From Bacillota bacterium (GTDB lineage: Bacteria; Bacillota_E; Symbiobacteriia; JAMDAP01), in assembly GCA_023484675.1 (NCBI GenBank), contig JAMDAP010000213.1, forward strand, positions 1 through 8,905: DNA of 8,905 nucleotides, written 5' to 3'. Both the position numbers and the translations under genes were made by a program. The stretch's first letter is position 1. Each line of letters starts with the position of its first letter. The notes under the pieces were generated by a model. That model made no database searches and had not been told where the DNA came from. It worked only from the letters and a program-made list of their open reading frames with translations. This document shows positions 5,523 to 8,905 of this stretch, one piece after another.

Positions 5523-6014
5523 TTGAGTTCAAAGCGAAAGGGACATTATTGCCATGTTTGTGGCCGTGATCGTGCCAATGAGAAGTTCAGCGGTTGCGGC
5601 CACAAGAGGCACATCTGTAAAGACTGTGCCAGTGGAAATCGTCGGGGAGCGGATGATTTCATTTCAGACGAGGACCAGCCGTTCGAAAACACAGCTGAGG
5701 ATGGCCGAATCCTTGAGAGGGATCTGTGGGAGGCCGGTATGCATCCCACGGCTGACGACGAAACGGTCAACCGGCTGATTTCCCGCTACGACGGTGTGCT
5801 GCAGTTGGCCCTTATGCTCGTGCATGTTTCCTCACAGGGCAACGAACTCGACGGTACTTGGCGGTGCAGCAAGGGGTATGTGAGCGAGATCTTCAAGTTG
5901 CTGGAGGCGGAGGGGCTCGTCTCCCTCAGCAAGAGCGGCAAGTCGGTGGCCCTGACGGAATTGGGGGACAGGGTAGCCGGGGAACTTCTCACGAAGCACG
6001 GGTTTGAGCCATGA
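5523..6014 (+). CDS. Zinc-ribbon and winged-helix protein, possible regulator
   Basis: This is a 163-residue soluble protein. The N-terminus holds a compact metal site: C10-x2-C13 in HYCHVCG, then GCGHKRH (24-30) and C32-x2-C35 in ICKDC. That makes a four-cysteine zinc ribbon, with extra His27, His30 and Cys25 close by. An acidic linker (44-80) follows. The C-terminal half (about 90-158) has winged-helix character: GVLQLALMLVHV, then CSKGYVSEIFKLLEAEGLVSL as helix-turn-helix and KSGKSVALTELGDRVAGEL as wing and last helix. TTG 5523 must be the start because a TAG at 5508-5510 closes the frame and the zinc ribbon begins at once; the ribosome site GGGAAG (5513-5518) is weak. The protein could bind DNA or RNA. 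No target or precise family is known to me. It sits among relics and has no operon partner. Confidence 0.72.
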   Translation: MSSKRKGHYCHVCGRDRANEKFSGCGHKRHICKDCASGNRRGADDFISDEDQPFENTAEDGRILERDLWEAGMHPTADDETVNRLISRYDGVLQLALMLVHVSSQGNELDGTWRCSKGYVSEIFKLLEAEGLVSLSKSGKSVALTELGDRVAGELLTKHGFEP

Positions 6015-6021
6015 GCCTCCC

Positions 6022-6129
6022 GTGGGCCCGACTTCCGGGCGCGGGTCGGTGACGCTGACCTTGACCGGTCTGCTGGCCGACGGCACGCAGATCATGGGAA
6101 CCGCAACCCTGGGGGTGATGCGCAAGTGA
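6022..6129 (+). pseudogene. Short C-terminal relic resembling the end of a secreted beta-domain protein
   Basis: The frame reads PTSGRGSVTLTLTGLLADGTQIMGTATLGVMRK and stops at TGA 6127-6129. The alternating V-T-L-T-L-T-G-x-L-x-D-G-T pattern is typical of a beta-sandwich end in cell-surface or secreted proteins. There is no ribosome site or start, and the frame upstream coincides with the 3' end of the zinc-ribbon gene. It is probably a fragment left by deletion. Family not identified. Confidence 0.3.
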
Positions 6130-6403
6130 ACCTTCGCCCGAGCCCTGCCGCGGCCCTGAGCGCCCTCTTCGGACTGGCTTCGTGGTTTCTGGCCGCCTGG
6201 GGCGAGGACCGCCCGGTGAACGTCTTTCCCCTCAGGTTGCCGCAGCCATTCTGGCCGGTTGACAGGCGAACAGGGGAAACCACGTCAAAGAGGCCGGTAT
6301 CTCAAGACTCTGCCGCCACCGGAGCAACGGAAGTCGAAATCCGCCGCGCATGTCCGTCGTGCCTGTCGAAGGAACGTCGTGCAGGATTCTGACTAGATTG
6401 AGG
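6130..6403. other. Stretch without a convincing gene
   Basis: An 88-codon + frame could start at GTG 6126, overlapping the previous stop. It begins with a hydrophobic run (LSALFGLASWFLAAWG), but it has no ribosome site, an odd composition after residue 27, and no family resemblance. Opposite-strand frames are no better. One point: codons 54-67 of that frame (6285-6326) give SKRPVSQDSAATGA, resembling the Tat signal SRRTFLKASAATGA of the gene at 6755. I regard the region as decayed DNA. Confidence 0.5.
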
Positions 6404-6444
6404 CAGTCCTATTGGGCCATTGCAAAGGTAGCCCAATGGGGCTG
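6404..6444. other. 14-bp hairpin in the molybdoenzyme upstream region
   Basis: CAGTCCTATTGGGC (6404-6417) pairs without a bulge with GCCCAATGGGGCTG (6431-6444): 12 Watson-Crick and 2 G-U pairs, loop CATTGCAAAGGTA. No T tract follows directly. A second hairpin begins 15 bases later. On its own it could be a transcript-end structure of decayed upstream DNA or part of a structured RNA leader. I do not recognise the motif as the molybdenum-cofactor riboswitch. Confidence 0.65.
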
Positions 6445-6454
6445 TGACTCGTCT

Positions 6455-6506
6455 GACCCAAAAAGGCCGCGAAAAATGGTCACTTCGGGTCTTCGGCGTC
6501 CTTTTT
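6455..6506. terminator. Terminator-like hairpin with a possible competing pairing
   Basis: AAAAAGG (6460-6466) pairs with CCTTTTT (6500-6506). The stem extends through one C-T mismatch into CGCGAA (6468-6473) paired with TTCGGCG (6492-6498, one bulged G). A-tract and T-tract symmetry would let it end transcription from either side. GACCC (6455-6459), just outside the stem, is complementary to GGGTC (6487-6491) in its loop, and that pairing would compete with or knot onto the stem. This resembles an attenuator, but the next gene is about 250 bases away. Confidence 0.5.
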
Positions 6507-6683
6507 CCTGGTAGTAGGATGGAATTGAAAGAGCAGGTTGGAACATCCTTCTGCGCGGTCGTTTGAGAAAGATTTATCAATCAGCGTCAAGCGGCTGAGC
6601 CCCTTCGTCTGAAGTTGTTTGTCGCTCGTGGCTACCGCATATGGCTCTAGCTGCTTAATCCGTGGCCCCAATGGTTCGACTGT

Positions 6684-6699
6684 CGTGATCGAATTCACA
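6684..6699. promoter_or_regulatory. Crp/Fnr-family-like operator ahead of the molybdoenzyme
   Basis: CGTGA-TCGAAT-TCACA (6684-6699) matches 9 of 10 positions of the TGTGA-N6-TCACA palindrome bound by Crp-type regulators. Its right half forms a -35-like TTCACA (6694-6699), 17 bases before a weak -10 TATCGA (6717-6722), so the site would overlap the -35 of an activator-dependent promoter about 25 bases before the gene's ribosome site. Crp/Fnr-family control of anaerobic respiratory enzymes is common, which fits. Protein and effector are unknown. Confidence 0.45.
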
Positions 6700-6754
6700 A
6701 TACCTGAATTTAGCTCTATCGACAGATTTCGCTGAGGAAAGGGTGGGAAGTGAG

Positions 6755-8905
6755 ATGCCCAGTAAGTTGTCGCGGCGAACCTTTCTCAAAGCCTCGGCGG
6801 CAACGGGAGCGATGCTTGCCGTCAGTGAGCTGCCTTCGTTTGCAGGATGGCAGAAGGCTCGTGCCGCCGGGAAGGCGGAGGTGCTGTCCGTGCCGAGTCT
6901 TTGCGAGATGTGCGGCGTGAAGTGCGGCATTGTTGCTCAGGTGCAGGAGGGCCGGGTGGTGAAGATCGACGGCAACCCCAAGCACCCCTTCAGCAACGGT
7001 AAGCTGTGTGCCCGCGGCAACGCAGGGATGAAGACCCTCTACGATCCGGACCGCCTCAAGCAGCCCTTGAAACGGGTAGGGGACGGGAAGTTTGAGCCCA
7101 TTTCCTGGGAAGACGCAATTAAGGAGATCGGGGCGAAACTCAAGGAATTAAAGGCTCAGTTTGGCCCCGAGACCCTGGTCTGGGCCACCCACCCGGAGCT
7201 GATCAACCCCTGGGAAAGCCACTGGATGGCGGCCTTCGGCTCGCCCAACCTCACCGGCCACGCGGCGACCTGCTACGCCAGCCGCTCGGTGGCCTTCCTC
7301 ACCACGCACGGCGACGTGCCCGGCGTGGACTACGGGAACGTCAGGTACTTCCTGTCCGCAGGCCGCAACCTCGTTGAGGGGATCCACAATGGTGTGGTGC
7401 AGAAGATCGTCGCCGCCAAGGCCAAGGGCGCCAAGCTGGTGGCCCTGGATCCCCGGATGTCCAACTTTGCCACCTGGGCAGACGAGTGGCTTCCGGTCAA
7501 GCCGGGAACGGACCTGGCCTTCCTGCTGGCGCTGATCCACGTCATCATTGCCGAGAGGCTCTACGACGAGGCCTTGATCGTGGAACGCACCGTCGGTTTC
7601 GATGAGCTGAAGACCGCGGTGCAGGAGTACACCCCGGAATGGGCGGCCGGCGTCACCGGCATTCCGGCGGATACCATCGCCCGCATCGCCCGGGAGCTGG
7701 CTGCCGCCAGGCCGGCGTCGGCCGTGGACCCCGGCTGGCACGGCGGTTTCGGCTCCATGTACCACAACTCGGTCCAGACGGGCCGCGCCGCAGCCTGCCT
7801 CAACGCCCTCCTGGGGAACCTGGGGGCCAAGGGAGGGCTAACCTTCGCGCCCAAAGTGACCCTGGGCAAGCTCGACGGGCTGAAGGGGCCGAAGCCTCCG
7901 AAGCCCGCGGCCGCCCGCTGGGACGGCGCCGGCGGGCCCGAGTGGCCCCTGGCCAAGGGGTTAGGCCTGGTGCAGACCCTGGCGGACAAGATCCTGAGCG
8001 GGCAGCCCTATCCCATCAAGGCTCTCATCGTCAGCCACTTCAACCCGGTCCGCTCCTGCCCGGACACCAAGAAGGTCATCGAAGCTCTGAAGAAACTGGA
8101 CTTGCTGGTGGCCATCGATATTCAGATGAGCGACACCGCCGCTCAGGCCCATTACGTCCTGCCTGAGTCCAGCTACCTGGAGCGGTGGGACCCCCTGCAG
8201 GTGGCCGGTCCGGCGGTGGCCCTTCGCCAGCCGGTGGTGAAGCCTCTGGGCGACACCAAGGGTGAGGACGAGATCCTCATCGACCTGGCCAGGGCCACGG
8301 GCATTAGCGAGAACTTCGCCTTCACCCTGGAGGCGTACAACGACGCCCTGCTGGCGCCCCTGGGGGTCACCCGGGAGCAGCTGCTCAAGGAGGGCGCGGT
8401 CAAGGTGAACACCTCGCCGCCCGACTACACCAAGCTCAAGACCCCCTCGGGCAAGATCGAATTCTCCTCCGAGGCCGTGAAGAAGGCGGGCGGCTCGCCG
8501 GTGCCCGTTTGGGTGCCGCCTCTGGTGAGCCCGGGCAAGGGGCAGTTCCAGCTGATTCACGGCCACGTGGCCATGCACACCCACACCTCTACGGACAACA
8601 ACGCCTACCTGCATGCCCTGATGCCTGAGAATGAACTCTGGATTCACGCCGAACCGGCGCGGTCCCTGGGCATCGGTGACGGCGATGTGGTCGAGGTCGA
8701 GTCGGAGGTGGGCCGGGTGCGGCTCAAGGCGAAGGTGACCCAGGCCATTCGTTCCGACGCGGTGTTCATGGCCCACGGCTTCGGCGGATTGTCCCCGCAG
8801 AAGCGCCTGGCCTACCGGAAAGGGGCCAACCTGAGCGAACTGATCCCGGTGCGCACGGCGGAGCTGTCGGGGGCGGCCGCCCAGTGTGAAGTTCTGGTCA
8901 CCTGA
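6755..8905 (+). CDS. Tat-exported molybdopterin oxidoreductase, polysulfide/thiosulfate reductase catalytic subunit type
   Basis: This is the catalytic subunit of a DMSO-reductase-superfamily respiratory enzyme, expected outside the cytoplasmic membrane. Of 716 residues, the first 30 or so form a twin-arginine signal: SRRTFLK (6-12), then ASAATGAMLAVS. Next come an iron-sulfur motif C50-x2-C53-x3-C57-x27-C85 and the molybdopterin domain, with Cys173 in HAATCYASR placed as the molybdenum ligand, as in PsrA/PhsA-type enzymes. The cofactor-binding core includes GWHGGFGSMYHNSVQTGRAA and LIVSHFNPVRSCPD. The C-terminal dinucleotide-binding domain (about 595-716) starts with FQLIHGHVAMHTHTST. The TGA is the last codon of the window. 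ATG 6755 gives a normal signal-peptide n-region; GTG 6743, after GAGGA (6734-6738), is an alternative adding MGSE. PsrB- and PsrC-like partners are expected downstream. Polysulfide versus thiosulfate, or even arsenate or selenate relatives, cannot be settled by eye. Confidence 0.95.
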   Translation: MPSKLSRRTFLKASAATGAMLAVSELPSFAGWQKARAAGKAEVLSVPSLCEMCGVKCGIVAQVQEGRVVKIDGNPKHPFSNGKLCARGNAGMKTLYDPDRLKQPLKRVGDGKFEPISWEDAIKEIGAKLKELKAQFGPETLVWATHPELINPWESHWMAAFGSPNLTGHAATCYASRSVAFLTTHGDVPGVDYGNVRYFLSAGRNLVEGIHNGVVQKIVAAKAKGAKLVALDPRMSNFATWADEWLPVKPGTDLAFLLALIHVIIAERLYDEALIVERTVGFDELKTAVQEYTPEWAAGVTGIPADTIARIARELAAARPASAVDPGWHGGFGSMYHNSVQTGRAAACLNALLGNLGAKGGLTFAPKVTLGKLDGLKGPKPPKPAAARWDGAGGPEWPLAKGLGLVQTLADKILSGQPYPIKALIVSHFNPVRSCPDTKKVIEALKKLDLLVAIDIQMSDTAAQAHYVLPESSYLERWDPLQVAGPAVALRQPVVKPLGDTKGEDEILIDLARATGISENFAFTLEAYNDALLAPLGVTREQLLKEGAVKVNTSPPDYTKLKTPSGKIEFSSEAVKKAGGSPVPVWVPPLVSPGKGQFQLIHGHVAMHTHTSTDNNAYLHALMPENELWIHAEPARSLGIGDGDVVEVESEVGRVRLKAKVTQAIRSDAVFMAHGFGGLSPQKRLAYRKGANLSELIPVRTAELSGAAAQCEVLVT

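Noticed and set aside
6644..6658. GCT CTA GCT GCT TAA reads Ala-Leu-Ala-Ala-stop, with GGTTCGACT shortly after, like a tmRNA tag and T-arm
   Set aside because: There is no tmRNA 5' acceptor sequence, no resume region in frame, and only about a dozen bases between the 'tag' and the T-arm-like string, where a real tmRNA has pseudoknots. Coincidence.
6480..6698. 72-codon minus-strand frame starting with GTG in the low-GC gap
   Set aside because: No ribosome site, no recognised family, and it runs over the hairpin and the Crp-like site. I could not support it as a gene.
1..8905. CRISPR array, tRNA or rRNA genes, complete insertion sequence or transposase
   Set aside because: I saw no regularly spaced repeats, no cloverleaf I could complete, no rRNA core sequence and no transposase motif on either strand.

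Overview
The window looks like chromosomal DNA from a high-GC bacterium. A Bacillota-type lineage (Clostridia/Symbiobacterium-like) is my best guess. It rests on the strong GGGAGG/AAGGAG-type ribosome sites, frequent GTG/TTG starts, a stand-alone short TatA, and the gene families present; it is an inference from style and not a taxonomic result. All convincing genes read left to right on the + strand. They are single genes or short pairs separated by decayed DNA.

Layout. Positions 1-101 hold the last codons of an unidentified gene, followed by a hairpin terminator. Then come tatA (290-481, Sec-independent export pore subunit), a very strong terminator (550-590), a candidate promoter and leader hairpin, ybaK (747-1223, Cys-tRNA deacylase type) and, 30 nt on, a class II Fic AMP-transferase with a winged-helix tail (1254-2300). 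A 14-bp perfect inverted repeat follows the fic stop. From 2348 to 3555 lies a scar: a SAM-methyltransferase relic broken by frameshifts runs directly into a threonine/serine dehydratase whose 5' end is truncated and frameshifted. Its remaining 278 codons are open.

Positions 3556-6129 form an accessory stretch. It holds a 73-residue coiled-coil protein, a HicB-like + DinB-like fusion protein overlapping a protein that resembles the archaeal CTP-dependent riboflavin kinase family, a relic of a second coiled-coil gene, a likely pRiA4b ORF-3 C-terminal relic, a zinc-ribbon + winged-helix protein, and a short relic of a secreted-type beta domain. Positions 6130-6742 contain no convincing gene. 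They hold a 14-bp hairpin, a second hairpin ending in five T, and a Crp/Fnr-like palindrome (6684-6699).

The window ends with a complete Tat-exported molybdopterin oxidoreductase of the polysulfide/thiosulfate reductase type (6755-8905); its electron-transfer and membrane subunits would be expected just past the right edge. TatA at the left and the twin-arginine molybdoenzyme at the right are functionally linked (folded-cofactor export), though they are about 6 kb apart and not in one operon. The points most worth a second look are the riboflavin-kinase-like protein coupled to the DinB fusion, the regulatory-looking leader of the molybdoenzyme, and the methyltransferase-dehydratase fusion scar.
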